DNA from: Nematostella vectensis | Taxonomy: Eukaryota > Cnidaria > Anthozoa > Actiniaria > Edwardsiidae | Assembly: GCF_932526225.1 (NCBI RefSeq) | Contig: NC_064041.1 | Span: 12,761,951-12,825,950 of the forward strand | Reading direction: 5' to 3' | DNA length: 64,000 nucleotides | Part shown: positions 22,201-33,800 of the stretch, piece after piece | How the letters are laid out: each line of letters starts with the position of its first letter | Position numbering within the stretch: the stretch's first letter is position 1 | The notes under the pieces: model-generated | What the model was told of the DNA's origin: nothing | Database searches by the model: none | Seen by the model: only the letters and a program-made list of their open reading frames with translations | Made by a program: the position numbers and the translations under genes

Positions 22201-25200
22201 CTTTATCCAAGTGTGTTTAATGTTAAGGAACAGATTTTGGGTGAAATCAAATATATATTTATATGCAGAGGATAATAGTTGTTTATACTATTTGACTTCA
22301 AGGTTTCAGTATGTACACCCCCAACCAAAACACCCAATTCATTTCCATCCACTTGATGTTTAAACATACATTCCACAATATTGCATTCATCTGATAAATA
22401 ATAATATCTGAAAGATCTTATAATGAGCGTACTTAAAAAAGCACAGAAAGTGTATGTGTATGTGTGTGTGTGTGTGTGGGGGGTCCCTGGTATGAAGTGG
22501 GCCAAGGTTGAGTAATGTGGCTTAATGTCTGTTTATACCTGGGCCATTCGGGTCCTTATTCTCTCCACCTCTCTGAGCCCCACTTGATGGATTTCCTCTG
22601 GACTCATATGGCACGTGAGATGAAAATCCAAGCACTAAAACATAAAAGAAAATAAAAATAACACGAATAAGATTTTGGTCTCTCTCTGGCGCACTGTCAG
22701 AGCTGAGTATGTACTGTATCACAGAGATGCAGAACAAGGCCTTGAAGGCATGGGGTACCAATATAAAAAGAATAAAAGCATACTGCATTGTGGGAGGGGA
22801 GCCCTTATACCAATTATGTGAAATTTCAGTCTGAAGGAGGGGTGTCACAGGGCCCTATTTCCATACTAGTCCAATACTCTTTATGGCATTATTCCATTGT
22901 TTGACCTCATTTGACCTCATTTTGGGGCACAATACGGAAACATTTAGGACAATATTGGGGGGGGGGGGGGGGGCACAATACAGAAACATTTAGGACAATA
23001 TTGGGGGGGGGCACAATACAGAAACATTTAGGACAATATTGGGGGGGGGGGGACCCAACCTTGTCCCTCTTGGTTATTTCCTTGTAATTTTTGAAAATAT
23101 TGGAGTGGGGGGGGGGGGGCACAATACAGAAACATTTAGGACAATATTGGGGGGGGGCACAATACAGAAACATTTAGGACAATATTGGGGGGGGCACAAT
23201 ACAGAAACATTTAGGACAATATTGGGGGGGGCACAATACAGAAACATTTAGGACAATATTGGGGGGGGGCACAATACGGAAACATTTAGGACAATATTGG
23301 GGGGGGGCACAATACGGAAACATTTAGGACAATATTGGGGGGGGGGCACAATACGGAAACATTTAGGACAATATTGGAGGGGGGGCACAATACGGAAACA
23401 TTTAGGACAATATTGGGGGGGGGGCACAATACGGAAACATTAAGAAAACAATGGGGGAAACAACCACGCTGCTACTGGGCATTTCCTTATATATTTTTTT
23501 TTTTTGGGGGGGGGGCACCTGCCCCCAGTGCCCCAGCCCTTGCTATGCTCCTGTTTTCAAATACTCTCCAGTGGCCTCAATTGTTTTAGACAATACCATG
23601 AACAAATTTGTCATAGTACTTGACAAACCTCGAAGATAGACACAGACCTGCTGATAATAGTCCTTTCCACCAGGCAGCTCAGTTAGTGCAATAGATTCTC
23701 GGCATGCTGGAAGATACTCCTAAAGCAGGACAGAAAATAGTGTTTTACAGTGGCGTAGGCTTCACTTCTCTCTTCTCTGTAGTACAGAAGGGGTGGGGGT
23801 TCATTTATTCTTTCTGTGGACTATTGTCTCTTGTTCTAGCTTGCAGTGGTTCTCATTGAATCAGGAAACTGTTTTTAATATTAATCTTGTTAGTACCTTT
23901 CTAAAAAGCACATGGGAGTTATACATTATATTGCACATGGGAGTTTACATTATATTTACAGAACTCCTACTCTTACGCAATAATGTATCCTTTTAATTTA
24001 GGAACACTTTGACTATTAACACCCTTTTCATTTCATCTGTTGCTTATGCACTGTAAAGTATGTACCTCAGTAAAAAAGGTTTGTAGCTGTCTGAATGCTG
24101 GTTTTACTGTATCCTCTATAAGGGATACTTTCCCTTTGATGAATTGTCTGAAAAAATACCACAAGAATAAAAAATAAGGGGATTGTAAAGACAATGCAAC
24201 ATCCATCAAAGTAGTAACAAAAAACATTTTTAGTTTAAAAACAAAATAAAACATGAACTCTGTGGTGTACCTTTCTTTCTCTGTGAATGATTCAGGAATG
24301 TTCTTGAAAGGCATAAAAAGCTTTGAGCTGTCTTCAAACTTGAGGTCAAGAAAGCTCTGGATCTGCCCTGGGACATTATTCTTAAAAATGAGAAGTACAT
24401 TAATTTATACATGGGATACATTTCGAATACTCTGCATACAGTATCCATTCAAATAGAATTGGGATAGCCAAAACATGTTTTGCTTTAAAGGCGAATAAAA
24501 AGCTTTATGTAGTACATGGCAACTGATTTCACTACTGATATTGAAAAAAAAAGCATACATACCACTGTGATCCGAGGAGGTAACCGTTGGGTTTTTATCC
24601 CTTCCTTCATTAGGTCAATAAACTGTGAAATCTGCAATTATAGGCAATCAGTTATTGCGATTTTACTTGTAGTCAAATCAATAGAACATACTGACCTTTT
24701 AGCCAGACCATTTTTTAAATGAAAATTTTAATACAGTAAAAAAGGTTTACAGTATTTAAATGGTACTAACTGAGAATTTATTTATTATTTTGCAAACAAA
24801 AACAAACAAATCAACAATAATGAATAGATAATGGTAGCACCAGCAGCCATAACGGATGCATCATTTTCTTGAAATCAGTTTAATATCATACCCTCCTTGA
24901 TATTCTGTTGTCTTAATCTTTCTAAAACACTTGGATTTTTTTTGTATGTACCCAAAGGGCAAAAGATCAAGGGCAATAATGTATGCCACACTATAAAATA
25001 AAATAAAAAGGTAACATTTAATCCTTCAAAAAAAAATATTGCAGCAATGTCTTTAATTCTTTCCATGACATTTTCAATACTTAACCTACTTAGACATGGT
25101 ATAGCTTCAATTTTTTATCCTTTTTGATACTTTACTTGACATGGTATAGCCTCTAGCCTAGAGAACAGCTTTTCAAAGTCTTTTAAATCATTGCACTTCA

Positions 25201-27574
25201 TCCAGCCTATTGTCCGGGCCAACTCTAGGTGCTGTCCTTCCAAGTTGCTAAATGGCATCAGGTAGCTATGGCAACAAAATATTTGACGAGTTTTCAAGGG
25301 GTTATCAACCATGCTTCTCATCACAAAAGTAAACTTAAGCACCCTCTACTCACTGGAAAACCATCAACAGGAAAAAGCACTGAGGGAAGGGTCATTAATT
25401 ATCAGGGTGGGAGGGGTGAGGGCAGATAAGTTAAATTTTTTCTGGTTCAAAATATTTCGACCCCCCCCCCTCCCCAATGTAAAGCACAAAAATGGTGACC
25501 CTTCTCAAAAAAGGCGACCAAAAATAAAGACCCTCCCCCAGAACAAAAAAGCTATAAAAAAGCGTACTGGTGACTTTATAATTATACTCTAGTCATGAGA
25601 TGCTCTTACTAGCATGGCATGTTCTCCTAGGCGCACTAGCAAATTCTATAACCCTTTGAGCACTCTTCACAGTACAGTGCTGTACAAACAAAGAAAGGGG
25701 ATTGGGCAATTTGCCAAGAAAAAATTTACTTTATATTTTGTCAACGAGAAAAAAGCCTGAATGTCGCTGACACCATCCCCTTCCCCACACACCAAATTAT
25801 TATGTGTGTGAGGGGAAGGGGGGAAACTGACTTAGGCATGCCCAAGAAGGGGCAGCCACACTCTGGGAGACAAGGATTTTTAGCGCCAGACAAACGAAAG
25901 TCATTAAAGTGCAAACAGAAGGTGCATCACATTCATTAATCTGTTTTTTAAAGGGGCCTGAAATTCCAGACTCTTAGGAGGCTTGGAAATTTACCCTCTT
26001 TTGAGACCGCAGGGTCAAAGGGATTAATTGACCATTTAATGAGTTTGTTTGATTGACAAATGATCCGCCTTATATGTGAGGGGTGTGCTTGCTTACGTTC
26101 AGTTCAGTATCAGAGTACAGAGTGTATACTCGCCTTTATCAATAGCCTTTAGCCTTTTCCCACCCACCCACCCACCCGGTGGCAGAGAAGATTTATTTGT
26201 CAAGTATATTATGTTACTATGTTTTTTTATGATGAATAAACTTCTCTCTGGGCAAAACAACAAATTACAGTGTCAGTCTTGTGTTCCTTATTCTAGTATT
26301 CATATTTAATTAGCATGTGTATGGACGATATTAATGGGGAATTGATCAGAATACCTAAAAATAATGCCCTTCCCCAAAATTTGTATCAAAATTCGAGCCC
26401 CCCCCTCAAATCTGGGCTCAAAACCCCCCCAAACATAGCAGCCCCCCCATCAAATAATGACCCTTCCCTGAGGATTATCAAATGTCTATTTTAAAATTGT
26501 GTTGAGAGAAGTGGTTTTCAAAAAGTTACACATGTACCACAGGCAACCCATCCATGAGATTCACCCCAATCTTTTTTTACATGTTAAAAAAAGTCTTATC
26601 CAGGAAAAAATACTTGATAAAGCACACCAACCTTTTATGTTTTAGCCCCTCAACAAATGTAGAAAGTTCTTTCTTTAAAAGGGTTACATTCAGGGCATCA
26701 GTCTAAACAAAATCAAATTTTGAATAACAATAAAATATATGGATGGATAAGCAATGAATTGATGTGAATACAAAAGTGATCTTAATATTGTCTATCAAAG
26801 TAATGTAAAATTATTAAATAATTCACCTTTGAAAATATACTCGGGTTAAGTGCTTCTAAGTCCTTTAAAAAGCCTCTGCAGTCATCCTTAAAAAGATCAA
26901 TTTGTGGGTGCTGGGTTAAAACTAGAGAGGGAAGGGAAGGGTTGATGGCTGAGCTAGTTATAATAAAAACAACAACAACAACAATAATAATTATAACAAC
27001 AACAACAAAAACAATAATAATAACATCAACAACAACAATGGTAATCACAATCAAAATAAAAGTAATATAGCACCATGGCCAATTTGTTGTGTCATAATGA
27101 TAATCATAATTAAAATAATGATAAGCTGTACCACACCATTTAAAATTGACCATAGTGTTATATGTTGCATAACCCCTCTACTTTTACCCCTACCTCCCTT
27201 GCCCTCTCTAGTGACATTGCAAACAAGAAAAAAAGGCCTTAGATAAGGGTACTCAGGCTTTGTTAGATTTATGATCCACATAGGTAGTATTTTTTTCTCG
27301 GTTAATGGGTATAACATAAATATCAAATAAATGTGAGAAGAAATTGACTTAATGAAAAAAATCACACATGTGTATACTGTATTCAAAATAAGAATTAAGA
27401 ACCGCGTGACTGTTATAAGCATGCCAGCCGTACTTCTCTTTGTTTATACGCGTCAAAGCTATGGTCGTCTAACATCGCATCATATTCATGACTACCAATC
27501 ATTGTCCCAAACTCCGGACTTGTCCTCATTCGCCACTCCCAGAAACGCTCCAAAATAGAATTGACTTTAGCCAT
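16221..27574 (-). CDS. DUF885 (PF05960) family protein, putative metallohydrolase
   Basis: Eighteen exons (minus): 27574-27434, 26910-26827, 26702-26632, 25265-25136, 24622-24563, 24362-24271, 24147-24066, 23719-23648, 22634-22539, 22037-21951, 21499-21405, 20911-20792, 19649-19589, 18945-18835, 18394-18330, 17141-17070, 16815-16646, 16330-16221; 1719 nt, 572 residues, the usual family size. Landmarks in order: SPEFGTMIG near the start, [46 protein letters not shown], the metal-site-like [10 protein letters not shown] (His388, His394/395), [50 protein letters not shown] and a [10 protein letters not shown] tail. No signal peptide is visible, so it is probably cytosolic. The family is mostly bacterial and its biochemical role is poorly defined; hydrolase activity is inferred from the HExxxGHH motif. 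Introns contain four separate minisatellites, two of them derived from its own exon ends. The acceptors chosen for exons 6, 12 and 13 rest on codon phase. Confidence 0.93.
17253..18350. repeat. 31-bp minisatellite, about 35 copies, built from an exon end and its splice donor
   Basis: The unit (plus strand) is AGGATCGGTGTAGATAGCCT followed by TACATATCATA. Read on the gene strand, each copy contains the last 20 or so bases of DUF885 exon 15 (ACGGATCCTTATGATAT) followed by the donor GTAAGG. The array starts exactly at that exon's end and runs through the following intron to within about 110 bp of the next exon. Copies are very similar, and many share GGATCC or GGATCGG variants in blocks, indicating recent expansion. 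Any downstream donor in the array would add a TAA stop directly after the GATATG. Confidence 0.93.
19443..19576. repeat. Small hairpin element in a DUF885 intron
   Basis: TGGTCGATAGCCTGCTAGCC at the left is mirrored by GGCTAGCAGGCTAGTTGGTC at the right, around an AT-rich centre. About 134 bp, no coding capacity, ending only about 13 bp from the exon at 19589. MITE-like. Confidence 0.7.
20027..20300. repeat. 27-bp minisatellite, ten copies, open on both strands
   Basis: The unit is GATGACCATGAACGGTACTG plus GATAAGT. As 27 is nine codons, both strands stay open (repeating MVITYPVPF on one and SDDHERYWI on the other). The minus-strand unit resembles exon 12 of the DUF885 gene (GTTCATGGTCAACACTTAC in the exon, GTTCATGGTCATCACTTAT in the unit), and the last unit continues into TATAAACACG-like sequence, as the exon does. 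It is a derived copy of that exon segment in the intron downstream of it. Not likely translated. Confidence 0.88.
20585..20830. repeat. Three copies of the DUF885 exon 12 end and splice donor
   Basis: Copies of CCTCTCCTCATGTTTGTAAG (plus strand; exon tail plus GTAATCC/GTACTCC donor on the gene strand) are at about 20600, 20697 and 20787. The copy at 20787-20820 belongs to the true exon. Units of about 90-97 bp also share CATATCTCCAGATCT and a TGTATACATATACATACA-like segment. The two intronic copies keep a usable GT donor. Confidence 0.85.
22926..23452. repeat. G-rich minisatellite of 36-38 bp, about 12 copies
   Basis: The unit is GCACAATACGGAAACATTTA then GGACAATATT and a run of 7-18 G. A roughly 65-bp interruption sits at about 23052-23118. 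It lies in the intron between DUF885 exons 8 and 9. Spacing between G-runs is too long for simple intramolecular quadruplexes within one unit, but the longest runs could pair across units. Confidence 0.9.
26957..27045. repeat. AAC/AAT trinucleotide microsatellite
   Basis: Imperfect CAA and TAA triplet runs in the first intron of the DUF885 gene. Confidence 0.85.
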
Positions 27575-27838
27575 AACAGGTCTTAACTTTGAAAACAACC
27601 CTCAGAAATAAAAACAGCAGACACGGCGCCGTTACAAAACCTCACACGAAGAGTTTTCTACAGATATTTGAGGGTTTTAGCTTGTAACATCTGGTTACGT
27701 TTTCGTGGTTCGGATTTTCTAAGAGGGAATCGACGTTTGGGTCAGGCGTTCTTAGACGGTAAGAGCGCGATTGGATCTAGCAAGCCCGTAAGGAGTCCTG
27801 GGAAGGTCGCTGTTTACAAAAGTTTTCAAAACACAACA
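27575..27838. promoter_or_regulatory. Bidirectional promoter between DUF885 and GCLM
   Basis: Only 264 bp separate the two start codons, which point away from each other, so both core promoters must lie here or in the 5' leaders. An inverted CCAAT box (GCGATTGGATC) is at about 27766-27776. I saw no clear TATA box and no TGACnnnGC antioxidant element of the sort that drives vertebrate GCLM. Confidence 0.7.
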
Positions 27839-30800
27839 ATGGCGACGAATGGAGCTGTTGTAGAAAAGCGAGCGGAAAATAGCATGAACGGATTTGAAAA
27901 CGGCGATGCAACGCTTTCAGAGGACTTGGATAACGCGAATAGAATACTCATTCATGGCGGGAATATCTCAAACTGGAGTAGAACGAAAAGGAAAACGACT
28001 GCTGATTCATCTGATGAGGTTCGTGCTATTTTGCACTGTCACTACGACTTAAGATTTTGCTATTCTTCACGATGTTTTATCCCTCGCAATAGAGCCCTTT
28101 TTTATTTTATTTTTAACTAAATGCACTCTTTTGCAAGGCTTGATTTGCATGGATTATGATTGTGTCTATGAAATGCCTAATACGCGTACAATGACAATAC
28201 AAACATTAGGAATGTTTGTTTCTTTTTTATAAACTGTTTTGCTCTGCAAACATCGTCAGCTACACTTATTATAACCTTTACAGCAATTTCTCTTGAAGTT
28301 TCATTATAGGCTGAATAAATTCCGACTAACCTTTCTGTCTTTAGGGCGTGTTTTTTGGGTAAAAAATTGCGTAATCCACACACCTATCCCCACGTGATTG
28401 TACAATACTTTTGGGTCAAGGGTTATTTGCAAAAATATCGCTCAATTTTTGCTGCGAACTTTTTTTTAAACCACTTTTGCACTGTTCCTTTGGCATTAAA
28501 TTGGCGCAAATACAAAAGCACTCAACGATGCATAATCTTTATGCACTATTGATTATTTGCCATATGGGATGTCTTTGCCAAATCAACCGCACAATAACAA
28601 ACAATTTTTAATTCATAATTCACTTTAACATTATGCTATTGCTAGTCTTCTATTTGTTGTCATGTGTTAGAACCTTATGGGTTTCTCCCATTCTCATTTA
28701 CTGGGGGGACATTTGCAAATTAATTATTTAGACTGTGCCTTGACAGCAAATAATGTGCAGAGTATGGAGTCTATTGAATATTATAGCCACCTTAAAAAAT
28801 ATGTGTTGCACATTTAGCAGATGTGTTACTGTTCATTAAACATAGTCTAAGTTGGTAACAGTGTTGATACATCCCAAATTAGTGTCTGTGTTACCTCAAA
28901 AGTGCACAGTATTAAGTCCCCCATCAGTTCCCTTCTCCAGTAAGTCCCCTCCTTTCGGGCCTGCATTTCAAATAATCACCCTTTTTTAAACCTTCCCTTA
29001 TACCCCTGGCATGCCCTTATTCCTTATGACATGGCATATTTTCCAAAAGTACAAATGATACATAATTTGTTTGAACTAAAATAGACATCAAATGTTGTTC
29101 TAGAGAAAAGTGTTATATTCACTGATTTATAGCATCTGATACACTTGTAAGGGCACAAGACATCCACAGGGCAACCATTCCTCCCCCCCCCCCCCCCCCC
29201 GCACAGAGTTTCTGTGTTGCTTCAGCTGGTTTCAGCAGAGGTTGATGTGGAGCAAATGAAATGAGTCACACAGAAAGCTCTGCTTAGTAGAGTACTCTCC
29301 GCCCCTTTTTCCTCCCCCTGAAAAAAGCCCTCTCTGGGCTTTAAAGCTTTTGCAGTGTGTGATGTTTTAAAAGTTTTAGTGTTTTTTTAATTTTTAATTT
29401 TTTTCACATTTTATATTTGCCCAGTTATCAGAGAGTATGGTGACAACATTGAACTGCTATGTGCCACTTAGCAAGCCACCCACCAAACTGGTGAGTAAAA
29501 CATAAAAAAATATTAGTACGTCAACTTGTTGGCCCACGCGTCATAGTTTCCTACAAGCAAAGGTCTCTTGAACACTGAGAAATTGAGAGATACAGTAGTA
29601 GGAGATCTCTAATGGCACCTATGTACTCAGTTCTGTTTTCCAAGAGCAGTTTCATCTAGAAATCTGGATAGTGTCAATGTTAAATACAGGGCTTGTGCGG
29701 AAGCGCGTAATTTGGCTTTTTCCGCGTAATCCACAAATTTCCGCTCAATCCTGCGTAATCCAGTGTAATTTGGCTTTTGGAAGACAAGACATTTAATTGC
29801 ACAGCTGATGTGTTCTTTTAGGGTTCTTACCTTTTTTTTCGTAAAAAAAGAGAGATATTCTTCGTAAGAGTCCGATATTTCGAACTGAATTTTGAAAACA
29901 AATAAAATGACTAGGCGTTCTTTGCTAAACCGCGAAGGCCTAGGACTAGTATTTAAATACCTTTTTTAATTGGCTGGTGGCTAGGAGCCAATGAAAACTT
30001 GTCTAAGATATTTTCTAGCAAAAAACCTTTTCAAATTATTTCATGCTTTCCTTCGGTACAAAATGTAGTTTGGGCGTAACAGTTGATATTCCGTGTAATT
30101 TAGCACGTAATTCAGTAAAGAATCCCTCAAAATTTTGATTTTTAAGAAAAATGTATTGCAAAATTTGGCATAATTTAGTGCGTAATGATTGATTTTCCAC
30201 GAAATTTAGCGCATAATTTAGCAAAGAATCCCGCATAATTTTGATTTTTTTTGCGTAATTCCAGAAGCCCTGTAAATAACTTATTGGGTGTCAAACAAGA
30301 TTTCTTTCATCTTTCTGATAGTTGAAGGTGCTCAAGAGAACCAAGTTGCTAGCAGAACAATTCAAATGATAGATTTTTGCAGCTCATATTTATAATGTCT
30401 CTTGACCAATTTTTCAAGTAAATAAAGAAAGCAAAAAGTAATACTCCACAGAGCAAATTCAGCATATTACATAACGGGGTCCCATGATTTTATTACATAG
30501 GTTTATGTAGCCTGAAACTCTGTTCCTTCTGGTACAGGTTATTTCATGATTGCTGAACAGCCCTTTTTATTTATGAATAATTTGTAAAATTGACAAATAA
30601 TCATCTATTATCTATGATTGCTACCATGGCCAAAATTTGTGAACAGAGGATAATATTTAACTCTGTGAATACTGATAAATTGCTTGATTACTGTCCTACA
30701 ACAACTTCCATTTTTAAAATCAACTCAGTTTACATATCTGTTAATTTTCTGCCTTTAAACTAATCATAGGTATTGCCTCTTCTAAGTCAATTCACAAAAT

Positions 30801-33800
30801 TTGAGATGTAATAATTACCAAATGTACAGTAATTTCTCACAAATGTACTTCCATTTCAATCAGTCAGGAAACCTTCAGAAAAATTCTCAATTCTCTATGA
30901 ATTGTGGGTGCTCCAAAAAGTTTTTTTATTGAAAAATGATTGATGTTTGAAAATCATAAGTAGAATGGAACCCCCCCCCCCCCTTGCCGCCCGTGTTCTG
31001 CCATTGACATATTGCAATAGGGAGATAATTATTAGAAAAACTAACTTGTAGGCCATCTTTTTTCAGGGAAGAAAAACGGTGCGCTTTGTTAATGACTGCT
31101 TTATGGAGAAGATTAAATTGGATGAAAGAATGCATCTGAAAATTTCTGGTAAGGAAAATTATTTATGCTTGTAATGGTGTCACTGTTGCTGTATATCAAT
31201 TAGCGGTACTGTCTAGAACATTGTTTAAGTGCATGCTCTCACGCTTGGAACATTGTAGATATTAACACATGCTTTAAGAACATGCTAGAATTGGATCATT
31301 GTTCTGTTTGCTAAAGAATATTCTATAGGACCATGACACAGCAGTTTATGATAAAGAATGGATGTAATTAGGTATATTTAGAAACACTCAAGAGCGTATA
31401 TGTAAGGAGTTTGCTCAAGAATTTAGGAAGTTAATTTGTTAAACAGCACAATGGCTACGCTCATCTGGAGGGAATCTGAGATCAGATAACAGAATCATGT
31501 AACGTCTTTGTTGAAAGACGTAGTAAGTCTGTTGTGCACTAGATTGCGTTGGAGTGTAGTCATTCTAGTCCATGACAATGCCAGTTGTAACCATAGCACA
31601 ACTAGACATTTATATACAGTAATGTCTCGGTCTAAAGAAAGATCTAATACAGTAAAGATACGATAAGTAACATAAACTACACCAAAGAGTGTCGAGACCT
31701 CTTTCCTGGCTTGCTTCAGTACTCAAGAAAAAATGCTTTTTTGCATGAAACAGAAATATTAGTTGTACACACCTATTTCAAATAAGGTTGCAGAATCTGT
31801 CTCTTTTAATGAGTTAATTTCTACACTAGTGCAGAAATTGTACCGCTCACACATTGAATGAATGCCTGCTCTAAGAATGATAATACTCACATAAAGTATG
31901 GGTTGGCAAACATTTTTAAAATGTACATAGGTGAAAAGAGAGCCCTACTGAACATACCGTAAGACAAGTGATATTCCTTGTGTCTCTGTTGCAGCCAAGA
32001 TCTTTGCGATCTCATTGAACCCTGCTGTTGTCAGAGACTCGCTCTTCAGGGGTAGGTTCTCAGTTTTCTCTATTTTACACATTGTGAAAACTCTAAGCTG
32101 AGACTATTGTGTTTAAAAAAAAGAAATTCTCAATTGTGGTTGAAAATTGCCTGTACTCAGGGTTTGCTCAGGGGGGTCAGTCACATATATAATTTAGAAA
32201 AGGTATCACCTCACAAGTATATTTGATAATCCTTCAACAAGAAATTTTTGCCAGTTGAAGGGGGTGTGCACATGTTCTGCGCACCACCTACCTTAAAAGC
32301 TTTCTGATCATGATGCAATGGACCTGGGATTCTTGAATTATGTTTGTGTGTACTGTATGTTCATAGAGTAATCTATTGCATACTATTGTACGTCCATGTA
32401 TGTACTGTATGTTCAGAGTGTAATCCATTGCATTCTATTGTACGTCCGTGTATGTACTGCATGTTCAGAGTGTAATTCATTGCGTACTGTTGTACAGCCA
32501 TGCTGGAACTTGGAGTGGATTCAATTGAGACATTGATTCTAACCCTACCGGACATACAAGATCCTGAACAGCACTTTACAACAATCAAAAGCTTTTGGCA
32601 GGTGAGCTATAACATTGAAATGACAAAGAGAACGACCATCTAATATCTGACAGGCCTGTAGCTTGGGGGTGGGGGGGGAGTTCGGAAGAGCCCCCCACTC
32701 GACTGGAAGGTCCTCTCAATCGACTGGAAGGTCCACTCTAACTCTCTTTGCCAGAATAAAGGCAATGTAGTAGGGAATTTAAAGATGCCAAAATATTTTT
32801 TTCAATAGAATTTTCACTTCAAGGCACCCCATAAGAAAAATTAAGTACCACTATAAGGTACGACAATCGAGCTCAAGCAATCATCAGAGAAAAGACATTC
32901 CAGAGAGAAACAAATTGAGCAAGTTAACTGGTCATTAAAAAGAAAATCTGTTACCTCACCATATTATGTATCAAATGGGGGTCCCTTAATTATTGAACTA
33001 CTGTAACACTCTTAGTCTACACTGTTAGTGATAGTTATTTATTATACAGTAACTGACACCCATGTCTTATTTTCAGGAAATGGAGCAGCTCTATGACAGT
33101 GGTTATGTGCAGACACTTGGTGTGTGTGACTTGGATAAACCCACCTTGGAAAAGCTCTATGACTGGGCAAGGGTATGAGATTTTGCCATTTCTTGAAGGG
33201 GAGGGGGGCATCCCAAAAGAAGGGGGAGCCGATACTAGAGACATGGCAAGGGAAAATGTTGATTTATGAATGAATGAATGAATGGATGGATAGATGAATG
33301 AATGAATGAATGAATGAGTGTATGGGTTTATTATCCACATTTGCAGTAGGTTTAAACTGGATTACAAGTGGTGGTTCGGTTAACGACAATTTACTGGTTA
33401 CAAAACTTGTCTCATCTAAAACTTCACTCCAAGCAGGGGTGGTGGGGGACATTGTCTAACCTGAACACCCTGGATCCATCCACCACTGGACATGCATGAC
33501 GTCTTTGCTATCATGATACTCAAACTACATATGATTATAAAACTAAAAATGTTCTTGTTCTGATATTCAGATAAAACCTGAGATTGACCAAGTGAATTTG
33601 GCGTCTTGTTGCGTGATGCCGAAGGCAAGTAGCACAGTTGTGCTTTTTATAATGTATGTTGGGGTGGACACCATCTGACATCTGGCGTCCATGCTCTGAC
33701 GTTATAGTTACAGTGCAACTAGTAAAGCTGTGAACACACAAAATTATGTCGGGCAATGTCTAGAGAATTCAGTCAACCGAAACTTTTTCTAGTCTGACAA

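Noticed and set aside
22907..23589. Pro/Cys- and Gly/His-rich short proteins
   Set aside because: Translations of the poly-G minisatellite.
24880..24960. Possible extra DUF885 exon ([14 protein letters not shown] frame)
   Set aside because: The flanking exons join in phase without it and already supply the expected family segment (FIDLMKEGI).
27668..27838. Longer GCLM N-terminus from an upstream in-frame ATG
   Set aside because: It would add 57 residues without likeness to GCLM and occupy most of the shared promoter; the ATG at 27839 gives the usual length.
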